A stretch of DNA of 64,000 nt from NVTR01 sp965237505 (GTDB lineage Bacteria > Pseudomonadota > Alphaproteobacteria > Rhodobacterales > Rhodobacteraceae), in the NCBI GenBank assembly GCA_965237505.1, contig CBDEFR010000001.1, forward strand, positions 186,001 to 250,000, in the 5' to 3' direction. The position numbers and the translations under genes were made by a program. Shown one piece after another: positions 8,666 to 19,311 of this stretch (its first letter is position 1; the number at the start of each line of letters is the position of its first letter). The notes below the pieces were generated by a model that was given only the letters and a program-made list of their open reading frames with translations, was not told the DNA's origin and made no database searches.

Positions 8666-8740
8666 GTGCCAGACTCGCATGCCACGGCACAATACGGAAT
8701 CCCAAATCGGACTCTTTCGATCCGATCAATCCACTAGGGC

Positions 8741-8809
8741 ATGTCAGGGGTGGATGCGATCCGCCAGATTGGCGTGATCGAAGTTGCGTTTTACCGCTGG
8801 CGCCGGTAG
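8741..8809 (+). pseudogene. Fragment of an IS3-family OrfA
   Basis: A 22-aa run, GVDAIRQIGVIEVAFYRWRR then stop, is the helix-turn-helix core of IS3-group OrfA proteins (typically ..ADAIRQIGVSEVTYYRWR..). Both sides are lost, the left one at the IS630-type terminus. Identified from a short motif only. Confidence 0.5.
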
Positions 8810-9469
8810 TAACACCGCGGCCGAAGTGAGGTGGCCTCGGTTTGTCGGACAGCTTGGCGGCTTGATTAAGGTGTATTCCAGTTGTCGTTCATGCCGCCAG
8901 AATCCCTTTGAATCGATCTCCTTGCCGTTGTTGTTGCGCCTGTGGGGATGTGGGCAAGGCGCGTAGCGGCTTGTCCATCATATCCACAGGCGGGGCGCCG
9001 CGGTAGGCCTCGGCCGGCGTTTTCCCCCGAGCGCCGAGTGCGGCCTCTCGGTGTTGTAGAAGTCGATCCACTCGCCGATGACGCGCCGGGCCTCGAAGCC
9101 GTCGGCGAGCTCGCGCAGATAGACGGCCTCGTATTTGAGCGAGCGCCACAGCCGCTCAATGAAGATGTTGTCCAGGTACCGGCCCCTGCCGTCCATCGAG
9201 ATCCGGATGCCGGCTTCCCGCAAGCGCCCGGTGAAGGCGAAGCCGGTGAACTGGCTGCCCTGGTCGGTATTGAAGATCTCCGGCGTGCCATGGCGGGCCA
9301 GCGCCTCGTCGAGCGCGTCTGTGCAGAAGCCCGCATCCAGGGTGTTCGACAGACGCCAAGCCAGCACATGCCGGCTGGCCCAGTCCATGATCGCCGCCAG
9401 GTAAAGAAAGCCGCGCCGCACCGGGATGTAGGTGATGTCGGCGCACCAGACATGATTCGCCCGCTCGAT

Positions 9470-11132
9470 CCAGACCGTGTGAAAACTCTGGGTGGCGGGG
9501 ATGGAGGTTTGGGTCACCATGATTTGCCGCGATCCCACGTAGTCCGGCGGTTTGGCGCCGGTAGCCCCGCGGAAGAGGCTCCGGGCCTCCGTGGATCGAT
9601 GTGGGGCGCTTGATTTGGGCCAGACTCCCGTCTCACGCCCTCGCGGCGGCGATCAAGGCGGGAACACCTACCAGAGAGATCGCGCGGCGGATGTTGTAAG
9701 CCAGCGCCGTGATGCTGAACTCGCCGCGCACGTTCTCCAGCCGCCGGGTCAGGAAGGCACCCTGGCCCATCCATTGTTTGATTGAGCCGAAGGGATGCTC
9801 GACGCTTTCACGGCGCGCATCGAGCAGCTCCGGGCGGGCCGCCAATCGTTCTGCCATGCGCTCCAGGATCGCTTCGTCGACATAGCGCAGGACCCGACGG
9901 AAGGCGCTTTTCGTACACTTCGACTTGAGTTGGCACTCCTTGCACGCGGCGCGATTGGCGTAACTGGCGAAGATGAGATCGCGGCGCTTGCGCTTGCTGT
10001 GTAGCGCCAGGCGTTGGCCGTCGGGGCAGATGTAAATGTCCTCGCCGCCGTCATAGCGGAAGCGTTCCTTGGGAAAGAGCCCCTGGCTCACCGTTGATCC
10101 GCGCTGGGGCTTGGGCACATGCGGCATGACGCCGGCATTCTCGCAGGCCTCGATATCCTCGATCTTGAAGTAGCCCGCGTCGGCGACCGCGTCGATCCGA
10201 TCGACGGCCAGGTTCCGACGGGCCGCCACCGCCGTCTCGGCCAACAGACCGAGATCGCTGACCTTGCTATGGACCTGCTGCTCGGCGATCAGTTTGTGCT
10301 TGGCGTCCACCGCGATCTGGATGTTGTAGCCGACACCGACCCGGGTCGCGGCGTGCATCGCCCGGCTGTCCGGATCCGTCAAAGAGAGCTGGTCCTCGCC
10401 ACTCGCAGCCAGCGCGTCGCGATGTTCCTCAAACCGCTCACGCCGCCCTTGGATCGCAGCGATCTTTTCCCGGATGTTCTCCACTTCGCCGCCGCCGGTG
10501 CCGCTCTCGTCTTGCCCGTCGGCCTCGTCGAGCCGGTCGAGATAACGCGACAACCTCTCGTCGCTCTCGGCCAACACCTTCTCCAGCTACGCTTTGGTAA
10601 AGTTCCGCTCCCGGCTGTTCACTGCCTTGATCCGAGTACCGTCGACTGCCACCAGCTCGCGCCCGAACAGCTCCAGTTCGCGGCATAGCCTCACGAACTC
10701 CCGAAACACCTGGCGGAACGCCGCCCGATTGATCCGCCGGAAATCGGCGATCGTCTTGAAGTCCGGCGACAAACGCCGCAACAGCCAGATCACTTCGAGA
10801 TTACGCTTGCTCTCGGCCTCCAGCCGACGGCTCGAACGTACCCGATTGAGATAACCGTATATGTAGAGCTTCAGCAGGTCGCCGGATCGTAGCCGGGACG
10901 ACCCGTCGCCTTCGGCGTGGCGCGCTCGAAACCAGCGACCGCCAGGTCCAAACCATCCACGAAAGCGTCGATGAAACGGACCGGGTTATCCCGGCCCACG
11001 TAATCGTCCACTGCTTCCGGCAGAAGCAGAACCTGAGAGCGGTCAATGCCAAGAATGTGTCTCATGGCGGACTCTAACATCGCCATGAGCCGGACGGAAT
11101 CCCCCGCCACCCAGAGTTTTCACACGGTCTGG
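9470..11132 (-). mobile_element. IS1182-family element (1663 bp), decayed
   Basis: Nearly 30-bp perfect terminal inverted repeats beginning CCAGACCGTGTGAAAACTCT are flanked by AT on both sides. The insertion interrupts an IS3 OrfB whose frame is restored on removal. The only gene is a broken transposase. Confidence 0.88.
9633..11065 (-). pseudogene. IS1182-family transposase with frameshift and nonsense codon
   Basis: The N-terminus MRHILGIDRSQVLLLPEAVD and DNPVRFIDAFVDGLDL are typical of IS1182-type DDE transposases. Around 10873 one base is missing, so GYDP runs to a stop instead of DLLKLYIYGYLNRVRSSRRL. An in-frame TAG near 10584 follows RNFTKA. The remaining 314 aa carry the linker, VGYNIQIAVDAKHKLI (second Asp region), VADAGYFKIED and the C-terminal HPFGSIKQWMGQGAFLTR with the catalytic Glu region nearby. 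Two independent lesions make it non-functional. Confidence 0.85.
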
Positions 11133-11447
11133 ATTGTCAAGCCTCTGAGCAGATAGGGGTAGACCCGGTGCTCGGGATCGGATCGCTGGTGCGCGGCGCC
11201 CGATAGATCGCCTGAAGCCCCATCAGGCGCATCAGACGACCGGCCCGGCGACGACCGAGGCGCACGCCCTCGCGGCGCAGATGACGGACCATCTGACGGG
11301 CGCCGTAGAACGGATACTTCAGGAACAACTCATCAATTGTGAATCCCGGAGCAATACTGGACCACAGAAACGGTCGAATAATCTGACTGTCGCGGAGTAA
11401 AACTCCGCCATTCTGACGCCTGAGGCAAACGAGCTGAGGGCGGGGAG

Positions 11448-12946
11448 ATGTATTCTGTGGAATTGTACAGCCGGGTTCGGCGTGCGTGTCATGTCGGTGG
11501 GATGAGTGAGCGGGCGGCGGCCGGTCATTTCGGGATAGACCGCAAGACTGTGTCAAAAATTCTGAAGCATGCGGTGCCACCGGGGTATCGCAGGAATGGG
11601 CCACCAGCCCGTCCAAAGCTTGACCCGTTCATTCCGCTCATCAACCAGATATTGGAAGAGGATAAGTCGCGGCTCAAGAAGCAGCGGCATACGTCGAAGC
11701 GGATATATGAGCGTCTGCGTGATGAACATGGCTTCACCGGCGGGATCACGATTGTGACCGACTATGTTCGCGAGAAGAAGCGCCGGACTCGGGAAGTGTT
11801 CGTGCCGCTGTCGCACGCGCCAGGCCACGCCCAGGTTGATTTTGGTGAGGCGCTTGGCGAGATTGGCGGGGTCGTGCGCAAGCTGCACTACTTTGCAATG
11901 TCTCTGCCGCACTCGGACGCGTTCTTCATCAAGGCCTATTCGGCGGAGACAACCGAGGCCTTTTGCGATGGCCATGTCTCCGCCTTTGCGTTCTTCGGCG
12001 GCGTGCCGCTGTCAGGGCTCTACGACAACACCACGATCGCGGTGGCACGGATTCTCGGGGACGGAAAACGGCAACGCACCAGAACCTTTGCTGAGTTGCA
12101 GTCGCATTACCTGTTCGAAGACAAGTTCGGCCGTCCTGGCAAGGGCAACGACAAGGGTAATGTCGAAGGCACAATCGGTTATGGCCGGCGGAACTTCCTG
12201 GTGCCGATGCCGCGCTTCGACAGTTTCGATGACCTGAACGTCCGGCTGGAGGAGCAATGCCTCAAACGTCAGGATGAGGTTCTGCGGGGTCATTCCGAGA
12301 CTATCGGCGAGCGGCTGATGCGCGACCTCGACGGCCTGATGGCGCTGCCGCCTGTACCCTACGATGCCTGCGAGAAAGTCAGCACGCGGGCGACGTCGAT
12401 CTCGATGGTCCGCTACCGCAACAACGATTACTCGGTGGCGGTCGCCTGCGCTCATCACGAGGTTCAGGTCCGCGGCTATGTCCACGAGGTCGTCATCGGC
12501 TGCGGCGCCGAGGTGATCGCCGCCACCAACGGTCCTATGAGAAGGCTGATATGGTCTTCGATCCGATGCACTTCCTGCCGCTGCTGGAACAGAAGGTTGG
12601 CGCGCTGGACCAGGCGGCACCGCTGCAGGGCTGGGACCTGCCAGGGGAGTTTGCCACCCTGCACCGGCTGCTGGAAGCGCGCATGGGCAAGAAGGGCAAG
12701 CGCGAATACGTCCAGGTTCTGCGGCTCCTTGAGAGCTTCGAGATGGCGCACGTCCACGGGGCTATCAAACAGTCGCTGGAACTGGGCGCGATCGGCTACG
12801 ATGCGGTCAAGCATCTGGTGCTTTGCCGGATCGAGAGGCGCCCGCCACGGCTCGATCTCGATATCTACCCCTACCTGCCCAAAGCACTGGTCGAGACCAC
12901 CAAGCCCGCGAGCTATATGAGCCTGATGACGCAGGTGCCGGCATGA
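11448..12946 (+). pseudogene. istA: IstA transposase of IS21 element A, frameshifted
   Basis: Starts MYSVELYSRVRRACHVGGMS with an HTH (AAAGHFGIDRKTVSKIL). The DDE core includes GHAQVDFGEA, GVPLSGLYDNT and KGNDKGNVEGTIGYGRRNF. After GCGAEVIA the frame slips by one base near 12530, and the C-terminal quarter continues in another frame from KADMVFDPMHFLPLLEQKVG to QVPA with a TGA at 12944-12946. The intact relative at 57235-58386 shows the expected continuity (..RSYEQEDFVFDPLHYLSLLEQK). Family length is about 500 aa. Confidence 0.88.
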
Positions 12947-13694
12947 CCGATACACCGCAGGTTCTGCTGCAGCATCACCTAAAAAACTGCGCTTGCCGAC
13001 ATTCCTGGGCGAATATTCCAAACTTGCGCAACAATGCGCTGCTGAGAAGAAGGATCACGTCCAGTATTTACTGCGGCTCTGCGAACTTGAACTGATAGAG
13101 CGGGAACGCCGGATGATCGAGCGGCGCATCAAGGCCGCGAAGTTTCCAGCCACCAAGAGCCTGGACAGCTTCGATTTCAAGGCGATCCCGTCACTCAACA
13201 AGCCGCTCGTGCTGGAGCTGGCGCGCTGTGAATACATCGACAAATACCAGAACATCATTGCCCTGGGGCCAAGTGGCACCGGTAAAACCCATGTCGCACT
13301 GAGGCTGGGATTGGCCGCCTGCCAGAAAGGCCTCAAGGTCCGCTTCATAACCGCCGCATCACTGGTTCACGAATTGATCGAAGCTGTCGATGAACGCCGC
13401 CTGCAGAGGTTCCAAAAACAACTCACCAGCCAGAACCTTCTGATCATTGACGAACTGGGCTTTGTCCCCTTGAGCAAAACCGGCGCTGAGCTGCTCTTCG
13501 AAGTCATCTCCCAATGCTATGAACGCGGCTCCATAATCATCACCTCAAATCTGCCGTTCGACGAATGGACCGAAATATTCGGATCCGAGCGCCTCACCGG
13601 TGCGCTCCTGGATCGCCTCACCCACCACGTCCATATACTGGAGATGAACGGCGACAGCTTTCGGCTAAAACAGAGCCGAAACGCCAGAGCCTGA
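12943..13694 (+). pseudogene. istB: IstB ATPase helper of IS21 element A (frameshift near start)
   Basis: AAA+ helper with Walker A GPSGTGKTH and Walker B LLIIDELGF, then ITSNLPFDEWTEIFGSERLTG. The proper ATG at 12943 overlaps the istA stop (ATGA). An A6 run near 12981, where the inverted copy has A7, throws codons 1-12 out of frame, so only the part from about 12993 is open (233 aa). It could be a real deletion or a homopolymer error. IstB assists strand transfer by the IstA transposase. Confidence 0.88.
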
Positions 13695-13844
13695 ACCCGG
13701 TCTGAACTTGATGGATGTTGGCCTTTGGCCAACATGCGCCTTGTCACGCGTTAGCTTTATGGGGAGCACACCCAACAAGGCGCGGCACCTCAACTGGCCC
13801 ACTTTTACTCCGGCGAATGGCCCCTTTTTACGCCGGGATTGACA

Positions 13845-14625
13845 CGGCCAATCCCAGCCCCAGTGCGACATGGGTTTTACCGGTGCCACTTGGCCCCAGG
13901 GCAATGATGTTCTGGTATTTGTCGATGTATTCACAGCGCGCCAGCTCCAGCACGAGCGGCTTGTTGAGTGACGGGATCGCCTTGAAATCGAAGCTGTCCA
14001 GGCTCTTGGTGGCTGGAAACTTCGCGGCCTTGATGCGCCGCTCGATCATCCGGCGTTCCCGCTCTATCAGTTCAAGTTCGCAGAGCCGCAGTAAATACTG
14101 GACGTGATCCTTCTTCTCAGCAGCGCATTGTTGCGCAAGTTTGGAATATTCGCCCAGGAATGTCGGCAAGCGCAGTTTTTTTAGGTGATGCTGCAGCAGA
14201 ACCTGCGGTGTATCGGTCATGTCGGCACCTGCGTCATCAGGCTCATATAGCTCGCGGGCTTGGTGGTCTCGACCAGTGCTTTGGGCAGGTAGGGGTAGAT
14301 ATCGAGATCGAGCCGTGGCGGGCGCCTCTCGATCCGGCAAAGCACCAGATGCTTGATCGCATCGTAGCCGATCGCGCCCAGTTCCAGCGACTGTTTGATA
14401 GCCCCGTGGACGTGCGCCATCCCGAAGCTCTCAAGGAGCTGCAGAACCTGGACGTATTCGCGCTTGCCCTTCTTGCCCATGCGCGCTTCCAGCAGCCGGT
14501 GCAGGGTGGCAAACTCCCCTGGCAGGTCCCAGCCCTGCAGCGGTGCCGCCTGGTCCAGCGCGCCAACCTTCTGTTCCAGCAGCGGTAGGAAGTGCATCGG
14601 ATCGAAGACCATATCAGCCTTCTCA
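13845..14625 (-). mobile_element. Inverted partial copy of IS21 element A (3' of istA, 5' of istB)
   Basis: This is a near-identical inverted duplicate of about 12535-13317. It holds the istA C-terminus (KADMVFDPMHFLPLLEQKVG) from 14612 down to 14217 and the istB N-terminus from ATG 14220. istB is cut at GLGLA at 13845, exactly abutting the right terminus of copy 1. The other edge is an IS630-type insertion at 14626. The two arms form a large inverted repeat of about 780 bp with a 530-bp centre. Confidence 0.85.
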
Positions 14626-15784
14626 TACCAACGGCCCCCAGATTTGACTCAAGGGGATTCCCACGAGCGGCGTGATCTGATTCAGTGGCATCAAGGCAAG
14701 GGAGGCTTTGATGGCAGTAAGGATTACGCGAAAAGACAAGTCCGCAGGCGAGCTTCGCCAGGAAGCGGCGCGGTGCCGGGATGGGAAAGCGGCGCGACGG
14801 ATGTTGGCGATTGCCCTGGTTCTGGATGGGGTTGACCGCAAGACGGCGGCAGAAAACTGCGGCATGGATCGGCAGACGTTGCGGGATTGGGCCCACCGTT
14901 ACAATGCGGAGGGCGTGTCGGCCTGTTCAACCGTCGCCCGCCGGATCCACCCTGTCTGCTGAGCGCGGCACAGAAGGAGGAGTTGGCGGAAATGGTTCGG
15001 GCGGGTCCCGACCCCGAAACCGATGGGGTTGTGCGCTGGCGGCGCATTGATCTGAAACGCAAGATCGAAGAGCGCTTCGGCGTCACCATGCATGAGCGAA
15101 CTGTTGGCAAACAATTGGCAAGCCTGGGCTTTCGGCGTCTGTCGGTGCGCCCGCAGCATCCGAAATCCGACCCGGATGCACAGGAGGCTTTTAAAAAAAC
15201 TTCGCCGCAGAGGTAGAAGCAGCCTTGCCGGAAACAGCCCGCAGCAAGCCCCTGGAGATATGGTTTCAGGATGAAGCGCGGGTTGGCCAGCAGGGCACGC
15301 TCACCCGTATCTGGGCCGAGCGTGGAACACGCCCCCGTGCCCCGCGCGACACCCGCTATATCTGGAGCTACATTTTCGGCGCCGTCTGCCCGGAACGGGC
15401 TGAAGCGGCCGCTCTGATCATGCCACATGCCGACACACAGGCCATGAGCGCGCATCTCGCCGAGATCGCTAAAACCGTCGCATCGGGCGCACATGCCCTT
15501 CTCATTCTGGATGGCGCTGGCTGGCACGGTTCGGCAGAGCTGGAGGTACCCGACAACATCACCCTGCTCAAACTCCCGCCCTATTCCCCTGAACTCAACC
15601 CGATGGAAAATGTGTGGGCTTATCTGCGTGCCAACAAGCTCGCCATATCCGTCTTCGACAATTATGAGCAGATCGTCGACAGGTGTTGCGAAGCATGGAA
15701 CTTCTTTGCAAACGACAAAACCGCAATCACGTCAATCACTACCAGACAATGGGCCAAAACGGTCAACGACTAGGGCCGTTGGTA
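14626..15784 (+). mobile_element. IS630-type element with TACCAACGG ends, copy 1
   Basis: Ends TACCAACGGCCC / GGGCCGTTGGTA are flanked by TCA (14623-14625 and 15785-15787). The host istA copy at 12545 shows the empty site ..CTTCTCATAGG.., proving that TCA is duplicated. Almost identical to the copy at 43040, but with one base fewer. Confidence 0.88.
14711..15773 (+). pseudogene. IS630-type transposase (copy 1), extra frameshift
   Basis: Same protein as at 43122. The N-terminal HTH reads MAVRITRKDKSAGELRQEAA, and the C-terminal DDE domain includes IWFQDEARVGQQG, LLILDGAGWHG and LPPYSPELNPMENVWAYLR. The ATG at 14711 follows GGGAGG. One G is missing in GTCGGCCTG (copy 2 has GTCGGGCCTG), so translation fails after EGVSA. 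The A7 run at 15193-15199 that separates the two halves in both copies is also present. Confidence 0.88.
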
Positions 15785-16714
15785 TCATAGGCGTTATTAT
15801 ACTGACGTACCCACTCCAAGTTCCTAAATATAAGGGACAAGGAGAAAATCATGTCTGTTCTGTCCCGCCCCGAATTTCACAGTGACGAAGCCGCTTACGC
15901 ATATGTAGAAGCGCGGTTGTGGCCCGAAGGCCCTGTATGCCCCCACTGTGGCGGTGTAGAGCGTATCAGCAAGATGGGCGGCAAGAGCACCCGCATAGGC
16001 ATCTACAAGTGCTACCAGTGCCGCAAGCCCTTCACCGTGAAGGTCTGCACCATCTTTGAGAAAAGCCACGTACCTATGAACGTGTGGTTGCAGGCGATCT
16101 ACCTGATGTGCGCCAGCAAGAAGGGTATCAGCAGCAACCAGCTTCACCGCACCTTGGACGTGACGCTGAAAACGGCATGGTTCATGTCTCACCGCATCCG
16201 CGAAGCAATGCGTACCGGCGATTTCAAGGTGTCTCTGGGCGGCAACGGTGAAGCGGTAGAGGTTGATGAAACTTTCATCGGTCGCAAGAAGGGCATGAAA
16301 GTTCGTCGCGGCACGTCTCACAAGATGGCCGTTCTGTCCCTTGTCCAGCGTGGCGGTGACGTTCGCAGCTTCACTATTGAAAACACCAAGGTCAGCGAGA
16401 TCGGCCCGATTGTGAACAAGAACGTGGCCCGTGAGACATTCCTGCTGACCGATGAAGCCAAGCAGTATCAGGCAATCGGCAAAGGCTACGACGCGCACCT
16501 GTGGGTCAACCACAGCGCCGGTGAATACGTTGACGGCCCCGTGCATACCAACACGATTGAAGGCTTTTTCAGCATCTTCAAGCGCGGCATGAAGGGCATC
16601 TATCAGCATTGTTCTGAAAAGCATCTGCATCGCTATATGGCGGAATACGATTTCCGCTACAACAACCGGATTGCGCAAGGTGTTGATGATCGTACACGGT
16701 CTGACAATGTCATA

Positions 16715-17646
16715 GTGTCTGATTCAAAACTCTACGCATGATTACAATGCCTTGCAATTTTACGCGTGAGGGTTCTGATATGTGCAACGAGTATCCATGC
16801 CTGTGAACTTGCGATGGATTTTTCCCAATCTTTGGCCAATCGTCGGCAGCGGTTGAGCCATGCGAAGGTGCGCTCGACGACCCATCTTCTGGGAATGACT
16901 TCGAAGCCTTCCGCAGTGTCGAAGCGCTTGACGATCTGGATTGTCCAGTCACCGATGCCTTCAAGAGCGTCGCGCAGCTTTGGTCCGGCATAACCGCCAT
17001 CCGCAAAGATATGGCGCAAGTTTGGATGGGAATACCGGATGGATTTCAACACTTCCGGTGCGCCATCACGGTCTTGAATACCGGCGCTATGCACGACCAA
17101 CCCAACCATAAACCCGAGCGTGTCGGTGACAATGTGGCGCTTGCGGCCCTTGGTTTTCTTGCCCGCGTCATAGCCCGAAATGCCACCGCTTTCCGTTGTT
17201 TTTATGGTCTGGCTATCAATGACACCAGCGGTGGGGCCGGGCTTCTTGCCATGAAACTCGCGCGCCGTCGCCACCAGAAAATGGCTGATCACTTCAAAGA
17301 TGCCATCGTTGCGCCAGCCATAGAAATAGTAGCGCACGGTGGACACTGGCGGGAAATCATTGGGCAGCATACGCCACGCACACCCGGCGCTGGCGATGTA
17401 CAAAATGGCATCCAGAACATCGCGCATCGCCGTGCTGCGCGGACGACCAGTTGTTTTAGGCGGCGGCAGGAATGGCGCGATCAAACCCCATTCCTGATCA
17501 GTTAAATCGCTTGCATAGCGTCCCGAATGCCGTTCATATCGGGCGCGAGTGGTTTCCGTCCAGGCCATTGTGATCTCCCTCGAATCTTATCAATCCGATT
17601 GAATCACAACTCGCTGAAATCACTCAATTAGTTTTGGATCAGACAC
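16715..17646 (-). mobile_element. IS5-family element, copy 2 (complete, 932 bp)
   Basis: Same termini as copy 1, opposite orientation. It lies inside the 3' end of the IS1595 transposase, with right target repeat TTA (17647-17649) and left ATA (16712-16714). The transposase frame is intact. Confidence 0.92.
16732..17568 (-). CDS. IS5-family transposase, intact (copy 2)
   Basis: 278 aa, the consensus form of the five copies in this window (DWTIQIV, HIRTLT). It has the same DDE residues as copy 1 (VIDSQT, IFADGGY, VERTFAWLNR). The ATG at 17568 follows the GAGGGAGATC context. Probably active and able to mobilise the defective copies in trans. Confidence 0.93.
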   Translation of the reverse strand: MAWTETTRARYERHSGRYASDLTDQEWGLIAPFLPPPKTTGRPRSTAMRDVLDAILYIASAGCAWRMLPNDFPPVSTVRYYFYGWRNDGIFEVISHFLVATAREFHGKKPGPTAGVIDSQTIKTTESGGISGYDAGKKTKGRKRHIVTDTLGFMVGLVVHSAGIQDRDGAPEVLKSIRYSHPNLRHIFADGGYAGPKLRDALEGIGDWTIQIVKRFDTAEGFEVIPRRWVVERTFAWLNRCRRLAKDWEKSIASSQAWILVAHIRTLTRKIARHCNHA

Positions 17647-18151
17647 TTAGCCGGTATCATCGGGAAAAGACTTCTTTACCGGGACTCGTTGGGTGCGTAG
17701 AATCTTGCGCGCCGGAGGCGCGTATTACAATGATGCCAAAAAAAATCACGGTTGAACCTTCCGCCAAACACCCTGACGTTCTGAACGTTAGGGATGCAAT
17801 GCGGCAAGTTATGGATTTCTTTGATCTTTTGACAGATCAGGGGAATAGCGATGTTGTTTGGAATCTTACTTTTGCCAGCACGAATTCCCCATTTACAGCA
17901 GAAGGTGTTCCGGTAGACCTTCGCACAAATGCACCTGCTTTTGGATTGGTTAGGAACCTTGTGCAGGTAATCGAACGTGGGCTTTCTCAGCTACAAGCGG
18001 GGAAACTCCTGGATGATGATTTTCCAAAGGAAAAACGAGAAATCGCCATTCGTATGCTAAAACGCAACATCAATGGTATCGGCAGAACTGACCTGCCCCC
18101 AATTTGAGGGCCACTTTTAGGTAGACTCTGTTCCTCTTTTGTTTGATCCCA

Positions 18152-19018
18152 TTATTCGGCGGCGTGAGCAATGGGCGGTGGCGCGGAGCCTTCAGATAGC
18201 TCAAGCGTCGCTGCCCATTGCGGTTTATGGAAAGGCCTGTTTGCGGCAAATTCTTCCGGGGTTTGATAGTTCAGCGAAGAGTGGGGCCGGTTTTGATTGT
18301 AATCGATCCGCCAGTCCTCGATGATCCTTTCTGCCTCGGCCAGCGAGGTGAACCAGTTCAAGTTCAGGCATTCTTCGCGAAACCGGCCGTTGAAACTTTC
18401 GATGTAGGCGTTCTGGGTCGGCTTGCCCGGGTCGATGAAGTAGAGCTGCACGCCGTGATCATCTGCCCAGCCATCAAGCGCGCGGCCTCGTAGTTCAGGC
18501 CCATTGTCAACGGTCAGAACATCCGGGTACCCCCGCTCACGAGCCACCCGTTCCAGCATTTCCACCACGCGGGAGCCGGGGATCGACAGGGCCACATCAA
18601 TCGCCGGACATTCCCGTGTGCAGTCGTCTTTCAGATTGACGGTGCGGAACTTCCTGCCGTTGGCGAGCGCATCCATGGTGAAGTCCAGGCTCCACCGCTG
18701 GTTGGCGGCGATCGGGCACCAGGCGCCTTCGCGCACGCCCTTGGGGATTTTCTTGCGATTGCGGCGGCGCAGGGTCAGGCGCTCCTCTCGGTAAAGTCGC
18801 CCCACCACTTTCACGTTCACCTTGAAACCCTCCTGGCCAAGCTTGGCATGCAACATGCGATAGCCATAGCGTCGGTGTTTGCCGGAAAGCGTGACCAGCC
18901 GTTCCCGTATCCTCGCATGGCGATCCGGCCTTCCTCTGTATTCATTACTCGATCTGGAAAACCCAATCAGCCCACAGGCCCGCCGAGTTGAAAACTGATA
19001 GTCACGGCAAAGAACCAT
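18152..19018 (-). CDS. IS3-family OrfB (integrase-type DDE domain)
   Basis: 288 aa as drawn from an internal ATG. It includes HTH_21-like RACGLIGFSRSSNEYRG, HRRYGYRMLHAKL, and the rve core with Asp in RWSLDFTMDAL, Asp in LTVDNGPELRG and Glu in NAYIESFNGRFREECLN. It is normally made as an OrfAB fusion by -1 frameshifting on the A6 run (T6 on the + strand at 19052-19057), which joins ..LLAKK to LLKPASRREAVMVL. The frame is intact. Confidence 0.93.
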   Translation of the reverse strand: MVLCRDYQFSTRRACGLIGFSRSSNEYRGRPDRHARIRERLVTLSGKHRRYGYRMLHAKLGQEGFKVNVKVVGRLYREERLTLRRRNRKKIPKGVREGAWCPIAANQRWSLDFTMDALANGRKFRTVNLKDDCTRECPAIDVALSIPGSRVVEMLERVARERGYPDVLTVDNGPELRGRALDGWADDHGVQLYFIDPGKPTQNAYIESFNGRFREECLNLNWFTSLAEAERIIEDWRIDYNQNRPHSSLNYQTPEEFAANRPFHKPQWAATLELSEGSAPPPIAHAAE

Positions 19019-19044
19019 GACTGCTTCCCGGCGGCTTGCAGGCT

Positions 19045-19311
19045 TCAGAAGTTTTTTGCCAGAAGCCCTTTCAGGCCAGCATTATCAAGCATGGTTTCGG
19101 CCAGCAGCTTCTTCAGCTTGCCGTTCTCCGATTCCAGGTCTTTCAGCCGCCTGACATCGGAAATCTGAAGGCCGCCATACCTGGCTTTCCATTTGTAAAA
19201 GGTGGCATCCGACATACCGTGCTTACGGCACAACTCGGACACTTTCGCACCCGCCGCATACTCCTGAATGATCCGAACAATCTGCTCTTCGCTAAACCGT
19301 GACTTGCGCAT
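19045..19311 (-). CDS. IS3-family OrfA (HTH and leucine-zipper region)
   Basis: 88 aa: MRKSRFSEEQIVRIIQEYAA, the HTH SELCRKHGMSDATFYKWKAR, then a heptad-rich LKDLESENGKLKKLLAE. It ends at the A6 slip site, where about half a helical turn of shift fuses it to OrfB. Typical of the IS407/IS51 side of IS3. Confidence 0.93.
   Translation of the reverse strand: MRKSRFSEEQIVRIIQEYAAGAKVSELCRKHGMSDATFYKWKARYGGLQISDVRRLKDLESENGKLKKLLAETMLDNAGLKGLLAKNF

Larger units (their letters stand above)
8010..8737 (-). mobile_element. Truncated IS630-family element with CTAGTGGATTGAT terminus
   Basis: The 5' terminus on the minus strand starts CTAGTGGATTGATC at 8737, followed by a short leader and the transposase start at 8665. 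The 3' part beyond the SIDEK motif is missing at 8009, next to the 124-bp repeat element. A small derivative with the same terminus sits inside it at 8414-8536. Confidence 0.7.
8889..11337 (-). pseudogene. IS3-family OrfB transposase, split by an IS1182-family insertion
   Basis: The N-terminal piece (11337 down to about 11135) reads DELFLKYPFYGARQMVRHLR and ends ..YPYLLRGLTI. The C-terminal piece (9467 down) resumes ERANHVWCADITYIPVRRGF and includes the second catalytic Asp in NTDQGSQFTG and the Glu in IERLWRSLKYE. Removing the IS1182-family element gives an exact join, ..LTI-ERANHVW. Near 9010 the frame breaks after SALGG (G5 where G6 would restore KTPAEAYRG). The distal N-terminus is cut by IS21-A at 11338. 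The rve/DDE fold is clear; the protein cannot be made. Confidence 0.85.
11338..13844 (+). mobile_element. IS21-family element A, copy 1 (about 2.5 kb)
   Basis: Left end TGTGAATCCCGGAGCAATAC; the right end reads, as reverse complement, TGTCAATCCCGGCGTAAAAA. These are related IS21-type termini starting TGT. It contains istA and istB in order with an ATGA overlap. The left flank is an IS3 OrfB and the right flank is an inverted partial copy of the same element. No matching target duplication is seen, so the flanks have been rearranged. A second copy starts at 62960. Confidence 0.88.
15851..17700 (+). pseudogene. IS1595-family transposase, split near its C-terminus by IS5 copy 2
   Basis: N-terminal zinc ribbon: CPHCGGVERISKMGG then YKCYQCRKPF (two CxxC pairs). 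The DDE-type ISXO2-like domain reads GEAVEVDETFIGRKKG, VWVNHSAGEYV and NTIEGFFSIFKRGMKGIYQH, which supply the Asp, Asn/His and Glu residues. The frame stops in the IS at 16714. Removing IS5 and one TTA rejoins ..RSDNV-LAGIIGKRLLYRDSLGA, giving 304 aa. The left duplication now reads ATA instead of TTA, one substitution. The start has a GGAGAAAATC ATG context. The break removes only about 17 residues, so residual activity cannot be excluded. Confidence 0.88.

Noticed and set aside
16712..17649. IS5 copy 2 as a recombinant element because its flanks read ATA and TTA
   Set aside because: With TTA on both sides the IS1595 transposase frame is rebuilt perfectly (..DNV-LAGIIGKRL), so a single substitution in the left repeat explains the mismatch.
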